Source: CAIUVD01 sp044338255 (GTDB taxonomy: Bacteria > Planctomycetota > UBA11346). Taken from it: a stretch of DNA of 19,768 nucleotides. A program made the translations under genes and the position numbers. Numbering within the stretch: position 1 is the stretch's first letter; the number at the start of each line of letters is the position of its first letter. The stretch covers positions 1 through 19,768 of the forward strand of contig JBIILZ010000074.1 of the NCBI GenBank assembly GCA_044338255.1. Direction: 5' to 3'. This document shows positions 1 to 9,197 of this stretch, piece after piece. The notes beneath the pieces were generated by a model. That model did no database searches. It was given only the letters and a program-made list of their open reading frames with translations, and was not told the DNA's origin.

Positions 1-521
1 GTGGCCCGGCCCGTGGGTATTCACGTGCGGGGCCACGGCAGCATTGGCTGTTCGACAGCGTCGGCAGTACGAGAGACGTGGAGCGTACAGGGCGCCCGTA
101 TGGCCGGGGCGGCCGGCTATGTCCAACGTGGCGGGATCGGCTGCGCCGATTGTATCCCGCCAGCGCTCCTCGGCGGCCGGTTCGTTCATTTTTCGGGATT
201 ATTGGAGTTCGCGCGCACCCGTGCCTGCGGCCGGGGGCCGGGCCGGGGGCCGGGCCGGGCCGTGCCTGCGGGCGGGGGTGTTCTTGGGGTGGGGCGCCGA
301 TGGTATTCCGTTTTCGATGCTTGGCGGTCGAGCTGTTTAAGAGTGGGGGTTCTGGGTCTGAACTTCTTGGGGATTGGGGCGTTAGCCTGGGGGTGTGCAT
401 GTACCACACAGACTCCCGGCGTCCCCCCCCTGTGCCTTGCCGGTGCTTGCGGTGCGGGGAATACTCGTTCCCCACATCAACATTCGCGGCCGTCTTGGCC
501 CCGCCTTTGAGAGGACTGCTC
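1..521. other. G-rich non-coding region upstream of exbB, with short direct repeats
   Basis: I see no convincing gene here. One frame is open from 1 to 510 and another runs into exbB, but their translations are rich in Gly, Arg and Cys, match no family I know, and look like chance openness in GC-rich DNA. The stretch holds an 18-bp direct repeat (220-237 and 261-278, 17 of 18 bases identical) flanking two tandem copies of a 12-bp unit (233-244, 245-256). G-tracts follow at 345-349, 354-356, 369-372, 376-379 and 389-393, then a small hairpin (456-461 with 468-473). No clear promoter hexamers could be assigned. It may be a long untranslated leader or the spacer from an upstream gene outside the window. 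Confidence 0.5.
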
Positions 522-1256
522 ATGCGTCGTTTTCTGCTGCTGGCCCTGCCGGCCTTGCTTCTGATTTCGGCCAGCGCCGGTCTCTTTGCTGAGGAGGCTG
601 CGCCTGCAGCTCCTCCCCAGCAGCTGACCTTGATGGATCTGATCCTGCACGGTGGTCCGATCGAACTGCTGCTGATCATCCTCTCGATGATCTGCTATTC
701 GCTGGCCCTGCAGTGGACCTTCACCCTCAAGCGCGAATTCTTCATCCCCCCGGGCATGGCCGATGACGTGCACGCCTGCTTCACCGAAGGCGTCACCGAC
801 GAAGCCGTCGAAAACGCCCGCAATGCCATTGGCGCGGATGCCTCGATGCTCGGCAACGTACTCATCGCCGCTCTCGATAAACGCGACTTCGGCTACGAGG
901 CGATGAAGGAATCTTCCGAAGCGATTGGCATGGCCGAACACAACCGCTACATGAGCAAGGTCTCGTGGCTGTCCCTGTTCGCCTCGTCGGCGACCCTCAT
1001 GGGCTTGCTCGGCACGGTGTCCGGCATCATCAAGTCGTTCTTGACCATGGGCTCGAGCACCGGCGCAGTCGACCCCAGCAAGCTCGCCCTGAGCATCGGT
1101 GAAGCCCTGGTGTGTACGGCTACCGGTCTGGGCATCGCCATCGGCGCCCTGTACTTCTTCTTTATGTTGCGCGCCCGAGTCAATCAGGCTGCCATCGATG
1201 TGAGCGTGATCGCCAGCGAAGTACTCGACTACTTCCGTCCACAACATCCTCACTGA
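522..1256 (+). CDS. MotA/TolQ/ExbB proton channel family protein
   Basis: The 244-residue product is an ExbB/TolQ-type inner-membrane subunit that, with ExbD/TolR, uses proton motive force to drive an outer-membrane or periplasmic partner. A signal peptide (about 1-23) is followed by an Ala/Pro linker. Membrane segments lie near 46-66, 149-171 and 187-215. The motif GLLGTVSG (161-168) in the second segment and the Thr-rich CTATGLG (198-204) in the third are the conserved pore signatures of the family. The ATG at 522 is chosen because it starts the signal peptide and follows GAGAGG at 509-514; an in-frame extension to 78 is possible but adds only low-complexity sequence. E. coli ExbB has no such cleavable leader, but leader-bearing versions are common in several diderm phyla. 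Two exbD genes follow, so this is one operon. TolQ or MotA-like roles cannot be excluded; no TonB or TolA is in the window. Confidence 0.9.
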   Translation: MRRFLLLALPALLLISASAGLFAEEAAPAAPPQQLTLMDLILHGGPIELLLIILSMICYSLALQWTFTLKREFFIPPGMADDVHACFTEGVTDEAVENARNAIGADASMLGNVLIAALDKRDFGYEAMKESSEAIGMAEHNRYMSKVSWLSLFASSATLMGLLGTVSGIIKSFLTMGSSTGAVDPSKLALSIGEALVCTATGLGIAIGALYFFFMLRARVNQAAIDVSVIASEVLDYFRPQHPH

Positions 1257-1268
1257 CCCTGTCGCTGC

Positions 1269-1335
1269 GTCAGCCGCCGCCGCGTGCGGCTGACCTGAAC
1301 CTTTGCGCCCATCCGTCGTTAAAACCGGATGGGCG
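1269..1335 (+). promoter_or_regulatory. Two consecutive intercistronic hairpins between exbB and exbD
   Basis: The 106-nt gap between the exbB stop and the exbD start holds two perfect inverted repeats. The first has a 9-bp stem (1269-1277 with 1286-1294, loop 8). The second has a 10-bp stem (1306-1315 with 1326-1335, loop 10). Neither is followed by a T-run, so a rho-independent terminator is unlikely. Such structures could protect the exbB 3' end and set the ratio of ExbB to ExbD, which must be unequal in the complex (ExbB is in excess). That role is an inference. Confidence 0.55.
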
Positions 1336-1362
1336 TTGCCCTACATCCCCAGCGAGGTTGTG

Positions 1363-1938
1363 ATGTCCGGATCCGGACGCCGGAAGTTACGTTTACCGCA
1401 GCAGGACGATCATCTCGATCTCGTCCCACTGATCGACTGCGTCTTCCTCATCCTGCTGTTCTTCATGCTCGTCGGGCGCCTCAGCACCGATCAGCGCACG
1501 GAACAGATCACCGTGCCGCCGACCAAGACGGCGACCAAGTTCGAAGACAACAAATGGTCTCGTGAAGTCATCAACATCTTCGGCTCGACCAAGGATGGCG
1601 ACCCGCCGCGCAACACCATCCGCATCGGCAACCGCGATTTCAACCAGACCGGCGTCGCTGATTTCAGCGGCTATGCGGCAATGCGCTTGATCTTCGACAA
1701 GGTCTACGACAAGGCCGAAAAATACACCGATCCCAAGTCGGGCTTGAGCCTGCCCAAGGTCATCGTCGAACTGCGTGCCGATGCCGACACCGAGTACCGC
1801 GTGGTGCAAGAGATGCAGCAGGTGCTCACCGACACCGTCGACCCCAATAATAAGATGCAGATCAAGAAGGTCGATCCCCAGAACATGAAGCCATTCGTGA
1901 ACATCGACTTCACCACCCGTCGTACGACTGACAAGTAA
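1363..1938 (+). CDS. ExbD/TolR family biopolymer transport protein (first copy)
   Basis: The 191-residue product has a short cytoplasmic N-terminus, one membrane helix (about 20-40) and a periplasmic domain. The hallmark is the membrane aspartate in DLVPLIDC, here Asp25, which in the family carries protons through the ExbB pentamer. The ATG at 1363 is preferred because GAGG lies just upstream and the distance to Asp25 equals that in E. coli ExbD; an in-frame ATG at 1303 would place the second intercistronic hairpin inside the coding region. The protein is longer than the usual ~140 residues, the extra length being in the periplasmic part. It lies 106 nt after exbB and 44 nt before a second exbD, so the two may form a heteromeric pair. 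Confidence 0.9.
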   Translation: MSGSGRRKLRLPQQDDHLDLVPLIDCVFLILLFFMLVGRLSTDQRTEQITVPPTKTATKFEDNKWSREVINIFGSTKDGDPPRNTIRIGNRDFNQTGVADFSGYAAMRLIFDKVYDKAEKYTDPKSGLSLPKVIVELRADADTEYRVVQEMQQVLTDTVDPNNKMQIKKVDPQNMKPFVNIDFTTRRTTDK

Positions 1939-1982
1939 CGTAATCTTGGTCACGAACTGACTAAGAAGAAAAGGGCACGATC

Positions 1983-2681
1983 ATGGCCGGAAGCGCATCA
2001 GACAGCATGGATGAAGGTCACCTCGACCTCGTCCCGATGATCGACTGCATCATGTTACTGTTGCTGTTCTTCATGATGACGACCAAGTTCACGGCCGAAG
2101 AAAAAGCCATCTCGTCGCTGCTGCCGACCGACAAGGGCCAAGCCGCTGCGCCGCAGAAGCAGACCGATCCTCCGCAGCTGGTTAATATCAGCATCTATCC
2201 GGCGGGCATGACCAAAGGCTTCCAGCCTTCGGACTACCTCAACCAGCTGAACAAGCTGCACCTCCCCGGGCAGGTAATCAGCGATGCCGTCATCCGCATT
2301 GGCAACCGAGAACCGATCACCATACCCGGCCGTAAGCTCGCCGCCAATTTCGGTGAGGATGTCCTCGTGATGCAGCGCCTGATCGACCAAATTCATCTCT
2401 ATATCGCTGATGAACTAACCAAATTCGAAAAGGCCGGCCAGCCCCGCAACAAGCAGAATGACATCATCATCAACTGCTTCAGCGGCCTGTCCTGGAAGTT
2501 CCCGCTGATCGTCTACGACGGTGTGCGCGCCTACGAAGGCAAGGCCGGCAACATCAAGTATACCGGCGATCCGGCGCAGCTGCTCGAAGCCCGGGCGGTG
2601 ACCTTCTCGCCGCCCCGCATCCGCGATTATACCGCCAACGAACTCGGCAACGAGCTCTACGAAATCATCCACACTAAGTGA
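1983..2681 (+). CDS. ExbD/TolR family biopolymer transport protein (second copy, long)
   Basis: The 232-residue product repeats the ExbD plan: DLVPMIDC with Asp21 in the single membrane helix (about 16-35), then a large periplasmic region. It is clearly divergent from the first copy outside the helix, and at 232 residues is much longer than classical ExbD. A Gln/Pro-rich linker (about 54-64) precedes the periplasmic domain. The start at 1983 follows an AAGGG about 9 nt upstream. It is the last gene of the exbB-exbD-exbD operon. A hairpin repeat begins 10 nt after its stop, and the next gene is convergent. What the complex powers is unknown; gliding, TonB-like uptake and Tol-like envelope maintenance all use such modules. 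Confidence 0.88.
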   Translation: MAGSASDSMDEGHLDLVPMIDCIMLLLLFFMMTTKFTAEEKAISSLLPTDKGQAAAPQKQTDPPQLVNISIYPAGMTKGFQPSDYLNQLNKLHLPGQVISDAVIRIGNREPITIPGRKLAANFGEDVLVMQRLIDQIHLYIADELTKFEKAGQPRNKQNDIIINCFSGLSWKFPLIVYDGVRAYEGKAGNIKYTGDPAQLLEARAVTFSPPRIRDYTANELGNELYEIIHTK

Positions 2682-2691
2682 GCCGTCGGCG

Positions 2692-2720
2692 CTAGGAGCC
2701 TGTCTGAGATAGGCCCTAAG
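2692..2720. repeat. Dispersed hairpin repeat, copy 1 (imperfect)
   Basis: A 10-nt left arm (CTAGGAGCCT, 2692-2701), a 9-nt loop and a right arm (2711-2720) with mismatches form an imperfect hairpin. A near-identical 29-bp copy (25 of 29 bases) with perfect arms lies at 18378-18406. Its right arm covers the stop codon (2716-2718) of the ABC ATPase on the minus strand. It sits between convergent genes, so it may act as a bidirectional terminator or be a small interspersed repeat. Confidence 0.6.
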
Positions 2721-3738
2721 CGTTCGGCAAGGTCGCCGATACGGGGCGATCGCCGTTCTTGGTGATGTGTAAAAAGAGATCCTCAAGGTTGCTGGCGCGG
2801 GTCGCGAAGTGACAGATTGGTAAGCCGGCGGCGATCAGGCGTGCCAGCAAGGCCGCGTGATCGCGATGATCACCGGCAACCACGGCGGTGATCAACAGGT
2901 GATCGACCTGCACCTGCGACAGGCCCGGCTCTTCGGCAAGGCGCAGCGCGAGGCCCTCGAATTCCACCGCCAGGCGGATCTCGATGGTCGTCGAAGCTAC
3001 CGACACCAGAGCGTCCACCGTCGGGGCGGTGGCGGCGTGTGCGGTAGCGTTCATGCGCGCCTTGAGCTCGGCGACGCGACCGGTCGCGATCAGCCGGCCG
3101 TGCTCGATGATCGCAACTCCGGTGCAGAGCTCCTCCAACTCGGCGAGGATATGCGACGAGATGAAGATCGCCTTGCCTTGTCCCGCGAGGACCCGCAGCA
3201 GCTCACGGAATTCGATGCGTGCCCGGGGATCTAGCCCGGCGCTGGGCTCATCGAGGATCAGCAGTTGCGGATCGTGGATCAGGCAGCGCCCCAGGCAGAG
3301 ACGTTGCTTCATGCCTTTCGAAAGCGAGGTGATGGCCTTCTCGCGGATCTCTCCGAGCTGGCAGAATTCGAGCACATCCGCTACTGCCCGCCGCCGGCGG
3401 TCGGCCGACAAGGCATAGGCCCGGGCGAAGAAATCGAGGTACTCCCACACGCTCATGTTAGGGTAGCTGCCATAGCTGTCGGGCATGTAGCCGATCAGGC
3501 GCCGGACCTGATCGGCATCATCGACGGTCGACAAGCCGCCCACCGTGCAATCGCCCGCGGACGGCAGATCGAGGGTCGCGAGGATGCGCATCGCCGTCGA
3601 TTTGCCGGCCCCATTCGGACCAATGAAGCCGAAGATGTCACCGCGCTCGAAATGGAAGCTGATGTCGTTCACGGCATGGATCACCTGCGGCTCGATGCCG
3701 AAGGACCGCGACAGGCGACTGACTTCAACGAATGCCAT
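2716..3738 (-). CDS. ABC transporter ATP-binding protein (CcmA/NatA type)
   Basis: The 340-residue product is a complete ABC ATPase: Walker A GPNGAGKST (40-48), signature LSKGMKQR, Walker B LLILDEPSAGLDP and the switch His in ISSH. The Q-loop position reads GYMPD, so the usual Gln is replaced, as happens in this subfamily of exporter ATPases. A C-terminal extension of about 120 residues follows the catalytic core. The ATG at 3738 is used because GAGG overlaps the upstream gene's stop and the family N-terminus begins right here; longer in-frame extension would run through the upstream gene. It is the last gene of the seven-gene operon, 8 nt after the preceding stop. No ABC-2 permease is visible nearby; the 543-residue neighbour has only two membrane helices. 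Confidence 0.92.
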   Translation of the reverse strand: MAFVEVSRLSRSFGIEPQVIHAVNDISFHFERGDIFGFIGPNGAGKSTAMRILATLDLPSAGDCTVGGLSTVDDADQVRRLIGYMPDSYGSYPNMSVWEYLDFFARAYALSADRRRRAVADVLEFCQLGEIREKAITSLSKGMKQRLCLGRCLIHDPQLLILDEPSAGLDPRARIEFRELLRVLAGQGKAIFISSHILAELEELCTGVAIIEHGRLIATGRVAELKARMNATAHAATAPTVDALVSVASTTIEIRLAVEFEGLALRLAEEPGLSQVQVDHLLITAVVAGDHRDHAALLARLIAAGLPICHFATRASNLEDLFLHITKNGDRPVSATLPNA

Positions 3739-3746
3739 GGCCGACC

Positions 3747-5374
3747 TCAAAATCCCGTCTGCGATGAAGATGCTGATCCGCCAACCCGCCCGACCACCCA
3801 CGCGCGCACCGGCACGACATCGGTGGCGCCGGGACCGGGGATGGCCACCAGCGCCCCATCGAAAGCCGCCGCGTAGGTATTGGTCGACAGCATGCCTGCG
3901 CTCGGCCACCACACGCTCACGGCCTCTTCGCCAGCCAACGGCAGGCGCCGCAACGGCAGGCTCATCGCCGGCCCGTTTCCATTGTGCAGCAAGGCGGATT
4001 GCCCGGGCGCCAGCGTGCCCTCGAGATGCCAGGACATTCCCTGAGCATCCATCCACCACAAGGCGGTGAGGGGTTGGTCGAAGCCATTGGCCACCGACCA
4101 CTGCGAACCGTTCAAGGTGAATGCCAGACGACGTTTGTCGCTGCCGGCGAAACCCACCCCCAACTGACCATTGGCTCGTGCCGGAATCCACCCACCGCTG
4201 GCGATCTGCCCGGCATCCGACCACCTCAATGCGAGTTCCGGGCCCTGGTTGAAGCCGTTGCGCACGGCGGACAGCGAGACCAGCAGCGCATCATGATCCA
4301 GTTCCACCGTCGCCGGCGGCAGACCAGCGAACAAGGTCATGCCGGTCCAGGCGCTGACGCGTCCGCTGGCCTGATCGAGCGTGAGCACCTGCACCGCCGA
4401 ACGCCGCAGCGTGAAACCATCGGCAAGCAGGCCATAGCCGAGCAGCAGCACGCTCGCGCCGATGCTCAACAGCGGGGTGGTGATGAGGATCAGGTAGCGT
4501 CGCCCACGACGCGCGCACCACCAGAAATTGAGCGGCCCGACCACCAGCGCGAAGAGCACCGCAATACCGACGAAGCCGTAGACCGGGACTTTGGTACCGG
4601 GTACCGGCGACAGGTCGGGCTTGCGCGCCACCCGGCTCCAGACCGCGGAGATCCGCTGGTTGAGTACGCTGGCCGAGACCTGTTGCACCCGGGCACCACG
4701 CGCCTGCCACGACGCGAGCTGCTCGGGAGCGGTCACCATCAGACATCCGCCAGCAGTGGTCCAGGTGCTGATCGCGACCCGCTGGGCTTCGCTGAGGGCG
4801 CGTTCGCCCGCCGGTGTCATGATCACCGTCAGCCATGCCGGGTAGCCCTGCCAACGATCCGGCAAATCGTCGGCTCCCCAGCGTGTACAGCGCGTCTCAG
4901 GATAGGCCGACTTGCCGCTGTCAGGATGGCCGGTGTAGGGGTTGGGCGGATTGCCGAGCGTGGACGTGGCGGCATCGCGCAGCTCTTTCAATGCGAAGGT
5001 CTCAGCCGGATCAAGGACGACGACATCGAATTCGCGATACGGGTGCGACGACAGGGGTTCCGCCACCGGATCCTGTCCGGGCGTGCGCCACGCCAGGGTG
5101 ATCGACGAAGACGACCAATCCCGATTGGTACCCGGCACCAGCAGGGTCCGGCGCAGGGGTTGCCCGGGGGCGACCTCCAGGCGCAGACGCGCGCGACCGA
5201 GATTGACCTTGGCCTCGAACTCGATGAAGGTCGGAGCATCCGAGCGCACGGTGACGATGACCGGCGTATAGCCATCACGGTCCTGCCATGGACAGGTGGC
5301 GCTGACCTCGACCTGGGCGGCGGCGCTCAGCGCACACAGCCACCACAAGGCGCACCAAAAAAAATATCGTCCGA

Positions 5375-5378
<4 letters not shown>
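3747..5378 (-). CDS. Secreted/membrane protein of a MoxR-ABC operon, function unknown
   Basis: I recognise no characterised function for this 543-residue protein. It starts with a signal peptide (about 1-21), followed by a periplasmic part. Residues about 184-222 include ISTWTTAGGCLMVTAPEQL, which resembles the 'wvraGGrLvv' strand-turn of amidotransferase-like folds found in several MoxR- and Gld-associated proteins. Two membrane helices (about 266-287 and 296-318) flank the motif VVGPLNFWW, a pattern I have seen in large uncharacterised membrane proteins next to ABC or MoxR genes. The C-terminal ~220 residues look like beta-rich periplasmic sequence. Its ATG overlaps the moxR stop as ATGA, which implies translational coupling, and the ABC ATPase follows after 8 nt. 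It could be the membrane partner of that ATPase; this is an inference. Confidence 0.8.
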
Positions 5379-6358
<980 letters not shown>

Positions 6359-6448
6359 AAAGACCACGACCTTCTCGGAATGGGAACACCGGCGAACATC
6401 CGCGTCTCAACCTCGCCGAGCGCGGAGCTGCTGCAAGAGTCGGCGGAG

Positions 6449-7864
6449 TTACTTGGCGGGCTCGCTGAAATAGGCCGCCACCGCCGCCCGATGCCGCGGG
6501 GCCACCGTCGCCCGTCGGCTATCTGCCGCCGTCGGATCGAAGGCCTGGGCGGCGGCGCGCTGCAATGCCGCCTGCGCCGCCGGATCGAGCTCGGCATCAC
6601 GACTGCGACCGGCGATGGTCACTGATCCATCGGGATTCAAGGTCGCACCCGGCGCCAAGGCTGCCTGCTCGCCGCCGGCGGTACGGCTGCGTGGCAACTG
6701 ATCGAGCGGGGCCTCGCCGGGGCCGCGCGTCGGCGCACCGTTACCTGGCGTTAGCTGCTGACCACGCAGGCGGGCGAGAAACTGCTCAGACGCGGTACGC
6801 GCCGCGCCACTGAGCTTTTTTTGGCGTTTGCCCAAGGCCTCGGCGAGCTGCCGCGCCAGGGCCTGCCCTTGCGCGGGGGTGGGCACACCCGCCGCCGGCA
6901 TATGGCCCGACGCCAAACCGGCGCGCTGCAGGGCCTCGACCTGGGCCTTGCTCAATAAGCCACGCTGTTGCGCACGTGCCAGCGCGGCAGCGAGGGCTGC
7001 GCGTTGCTGCGGATCGGCGAGATCGAGCTGCGCGAGCGCCGGGGCCTGCTCCGCCAAACGCGCGAGATCCACCGCCAGCTTGGCTGCCAGCGCATTGGCA
7101 TCGGTGGAACTGGTGGCTGTGGCTGTGGCTGTGGCTGTAGAGAGTGCGGGACTCGCCGCTGCTTCCGCGGCGCTCAACGCCGCCGCCAGTTTCTCCCCCG
7201 CCGCGCTCGCCTGGGCGGTAGCCTGGGCCTGAACCCGGTCGATGCCTTCCCAGGTGGCCTGATCAAGGACTCCGCCTTGATTGCGTGCAATTAGATCAGC
7301 AAGGCGCTGCGTGAGTTCGTGGTGTTCTTCCGCGGTGAGGATGCCGGCGTTGGCGAGCTCTGCGAGTTGTTCACGCAGCGGCTTCACCAAGGCATCGGCA
7401 GGGCCGGTAGGCAGCGGCAGCGGTACCGTCTGCGGCAAGGCCACGGCGCCCGCCAGCAGCATGGCCGCCAACAGGCCGGGCAGTGCCGCCTGCCAACGCA
7501 GGGACGGCAGGCGGATGCGCGCCAGCGCCGCTTGGCACCGCTCCTGCCAGGCCGGATCGCGCCATTCCGCATAGGCCATGACCAGACCTTCAGCCTGCGC
7601 CAACTGATCGAGTTCAGCCGCCAAGTAGGTCGTGCTGAGCGACACCCGCCAAGCGGATGGCAACCACACCAGGGGCGCCGCCAATCCAGCTACCACGAGC
7701 GCGGGAACCATCCACTCCAGCTCGGGCAAGGCCCAGCGAATGGCGGCCACCGCCACTGCCGCGAGCAGGGTGCTGATCATCGTGGGCGGGACCAGCTGCG
7801 TCAGCAGCTGCTGAAGACGATGCCGGCGAGCGAGGCGGATCAGCAGCGCCGGAAGCGACTGCAT
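6449..7864 (-). CDS. Membrane protein with long Ala/Gln-rich soluble tail, unknown function
   Basis: This 471-residue protein is not one I recognise. Three hydrophobic stretches lie in the first third (about 28-48, 50-70, 126-146). The rest (about 150-471) is Ala-, Leu- and Gln-rich, probably helical or coiled coil, and may be periplasmic. The plan of N-terminal helices plus a long helical tail recalls DUF4175-type proteins found next to MoxR genes, but I cannot show homology. A run of four GGCTGT units on the plus strand (7115-7138) encodes an alternating Thr-Ala segment. The ATG at 7864 is selected because an AGGA lies upstream and the stop of the preceding gene is only 14 nt away; an in-frame extension to 8026 would overlap that gene and translates as Gly/Ser/Arg low complexity. 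Confidence 0.75.
   Translation of the reverse strand: MQSLPALLIRLARRHRLQQLLTQLVPPTMISTLLAAVAVAAIRWALPELEWMVPALVVAGLAAPLVWLPSAWRVSLSTTYLAAELDQLAQAEGLVMAYAEWRDPAWQERCQAALARIRLPSLRWQAALPGLLAAMLLAGAVALPQTVPLPLPTGPADALVKPLREQLAELANAGILTAEEHHELTQRLADLIARNQGGVLDQATWEGIDRVQAQATAQASAAGEKLAAALSAAEAAASPALSTATATATATSSTDANALAAKLAVDLARLAEQAPALAQLDLADPQQRAALAAALARAQQRGLLSKAQVEALQRAGLASGHMPAAGVPTPAQGQALARQLAEALGKRQKKLSGAARTASEQFLARLRGQQLTPGNGAPTRGPGEAPLDQLPRSRTAGGEQAALAPGATLNPDGSVTIAGRSRDAELDPAAQAALQRAAAQAFDPTAADSRRATVAPRHRAAVAAYFSEPAK
7115..7138. repeat. Hexanucleotide tandem repeat (GGCTGT x4)
   Basis: Four perfect head-to-tail copies of a 6-bp unit lie inside the coding region of the Ala/Gln-rich membrane protein. 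They encode Thr-Ala dipeptides in the middle of the soluble tail. Because the unit is a multiple of three, copy-number change would lengthen or shorten the protein without a frameshift. Confidence 0.8.
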
Positions 7865-7878
7865 GATCCGCGTCCTGC

Positions 7879-8679
7879 CTATTTCGCCGGAACGGCGGGA
7901 GCGGCGGGAGCGGGTGCGACTGGTGCGGCTTCTGCCACTGGGGCCGCTGGGGCCGCTGGAGCCGCTGGAGCCGCTGGAGCAGCCGGAGCAGCCGGAACTT
8001 CCGCCAGCGTGCGCTTGAGATCCCAATACATCGCCTTGGCCAGACCGATGAGCTGTTCAGCACCGGCATCATTGCGGGCAATCAGCGGCTCGAGTTCGGT
8101 CAGGGCTTCGGCGCGCTTGTCCTGAGCCATGAGCACCTGCGCCAAGCCCAGCTCGGCGGTCAAACGCGACACCGGATATTTGACCCCGGCGACGCGTTTG
8201 GCCTCGCTATAAGCGGTGGCAGCGGGCTCGAGTTCTCCGGCCTGCTGATGGACGGCAGCTACCGAGAGCTTGGCCGCCAACTGCACGTCGACATCGCCGG
8301 AAGCGGACGCGTCAGCGCTGGCCTTGAGTGCCACCGGGGCGGCACTGGCGGTGTCGCCTTTGGCCAGCAGATCGCTAACGACCTCAATGCCAGCACGGGC
8401 GCGAAAGACCGCTGTCACGGTCGGATCGGCGACGAGGGCCTGATAGGCCGCGGTACGCTTGGCGGCGTCCTGTTCATCGCGAGCCGTGATGAAACGCGCC
8501 GCACTACCGGCATCAGGGTGCCGTTGCAGCGCCCAGGTCAGGGTGAAGACCCCGGCCACGCAGAGGATCACCACCACGATCACCAGCAACCAGGACCGTT
8601 TGATGACATTGGCGAAGGCTTCGAGCCGATCATAGAAAGGATCGGAATAGCTGGAGGTCGTGCCGAGTTCGTCTGCCAT
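7879..8679 (-). CDS. Membrane-anchored tetratricopeptide-like protein with Ala/Pro tail
   Basis: The 266-residue product has a short cytoplasmic N-terminus, one membrane helix (about 30-51), and a helical region (about 55-215) made of Ala-rich pairs that read like degenerate TPR repeats (for example AELGLAQVLMAQDKRAEALTE). The plan resembles YfgM/BamD-like ancillary envelope proteins, which usually serve as assembly or chaperone scaffolds; this is a similarity of layout only. The C-terminus (about 229-266) is a run of AAP units with matching 9-bp DNA repeats. The start at 8679 has no strong Shine-Dalgarno site but begins 19 nt after the lipoprotein's stop. It belongs to the FHA-MoxR-ABC operon and could tether its soluble partners to the membrane. 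Confidence 0.75.
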   Translation of the reverse strand: MADELGTTSSYSDPFYDRLEAFANVIKRSWLLVIVVVILCVAGVFTLTWALQRHPDAGSAARFITARDEQDAAKRTAAYQALVADPTVTAVFRARAGIEVVSDLLAKGDTASAAPVALKASADASASGDVDVQLAAKLSVAAVHQQAGELEPAATAYSEAKRVAGVKYPVSRLTAELGLAQVLMAQDKRAEALTELEPLIARNDAGAEQLIGLAKAMYWDLKRTLAEVPAAPAAPAAPAAPAAPAAPVAEAAPVAPAPAAPAVPAK

Positions 8680-8698
8680 GGGAAGCTGCTACTTATAC

Positions 8699-9196
8699 TT
8701 AGTTCAGGTGGGCGGGGGGCTCAAGATGTGCCCGTGGTTCAAGAAGAAAAGCGATTGAGGTGGCGCTGCCATCCACGTAGGCATGCACCAGCAGGGTCTC
8801 ATCGTTTTTGGTATAGGCGGCGCGATGGTCGTCGGGGGCGCTGGTGAGGCCCGCCGGGAGCGCGCTTTGCTTCCAGCCCAAGCCGATGAGGCCACTGGCG
8901 ATGCGGTCGGCTTCCGCGACCGGAGGACGCGGCTCGTCGCCAGGCTTGGTGATGAAGGTTACCGAGAGATGGCGCAAGGCCCCGCCAGCGGTGGCGAGGG
9001 CGATCTGCTGCTCTTCAGCGGTCAGGCGATAGCCGACCAAACGCTCGAAGGGAATGTCGGGGAATTGCTCGGGATGATAAGCGACCGGGCGGTGGGTGGC
9101 CACCGAACTGTCGCTTCCGCTGCTGCTTTCACCGTCACGCGTACTTTCACAGCCGGCGAGCAACAAGGCCGCCGCCAGCAGCACCAGCCGGCTCAT
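8699..9196 (-). CDS. Small predicted lipoprotein, unknown function
   Basis: The 165-residue product opens with a classical lipoprotein signal: a basic residue, a hydrophobic stretch and the lipobox LLAGC, which puts the acylated Cys at 15. A Ser/Asp-rich linker (about 18-31) follows, then a compact domain of about 130 residues with no recognisable family motifs. The ATG lies 1 nt after the stop of the FHA gene (TGACATG), so translation is probably coupled. It is the second gene of the seven-gene operon and the only predicted lipoprotein in it, so it may be the outer-envelope component. Confidence 0.8.
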   Translation of the reverse strand: MSRLVLLAAALLLAGCESTRDGESSSGSDSSVATHRPVAYHPEQFPDIPFERLVGYRLTAEEQQIALATAGGALRHLSVTFITKPGDEPRPPVAEADRIASGLIGLGWKQSALPAGLTSAPDDHRAAYTKNDETLLVHAYVDGSATSIAFLLEPRAHLEPPAHLN

Positions 9197-9197
9197 G

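Noticed and set aside
1..510. An open frame of 169 codons on the plus strand at the left edge
   Set aside because: Composition (Gly, Arg, Cys, Ala runs) follows the G-rich DNA repeats, there is no known motif and no ribosome site; treated as chance openness.
477..1253. A 258-codon minus-strand open frame opposite exbB
   Set aside because: exbB on the plus strand has clear family motifs; the antisense product has none.
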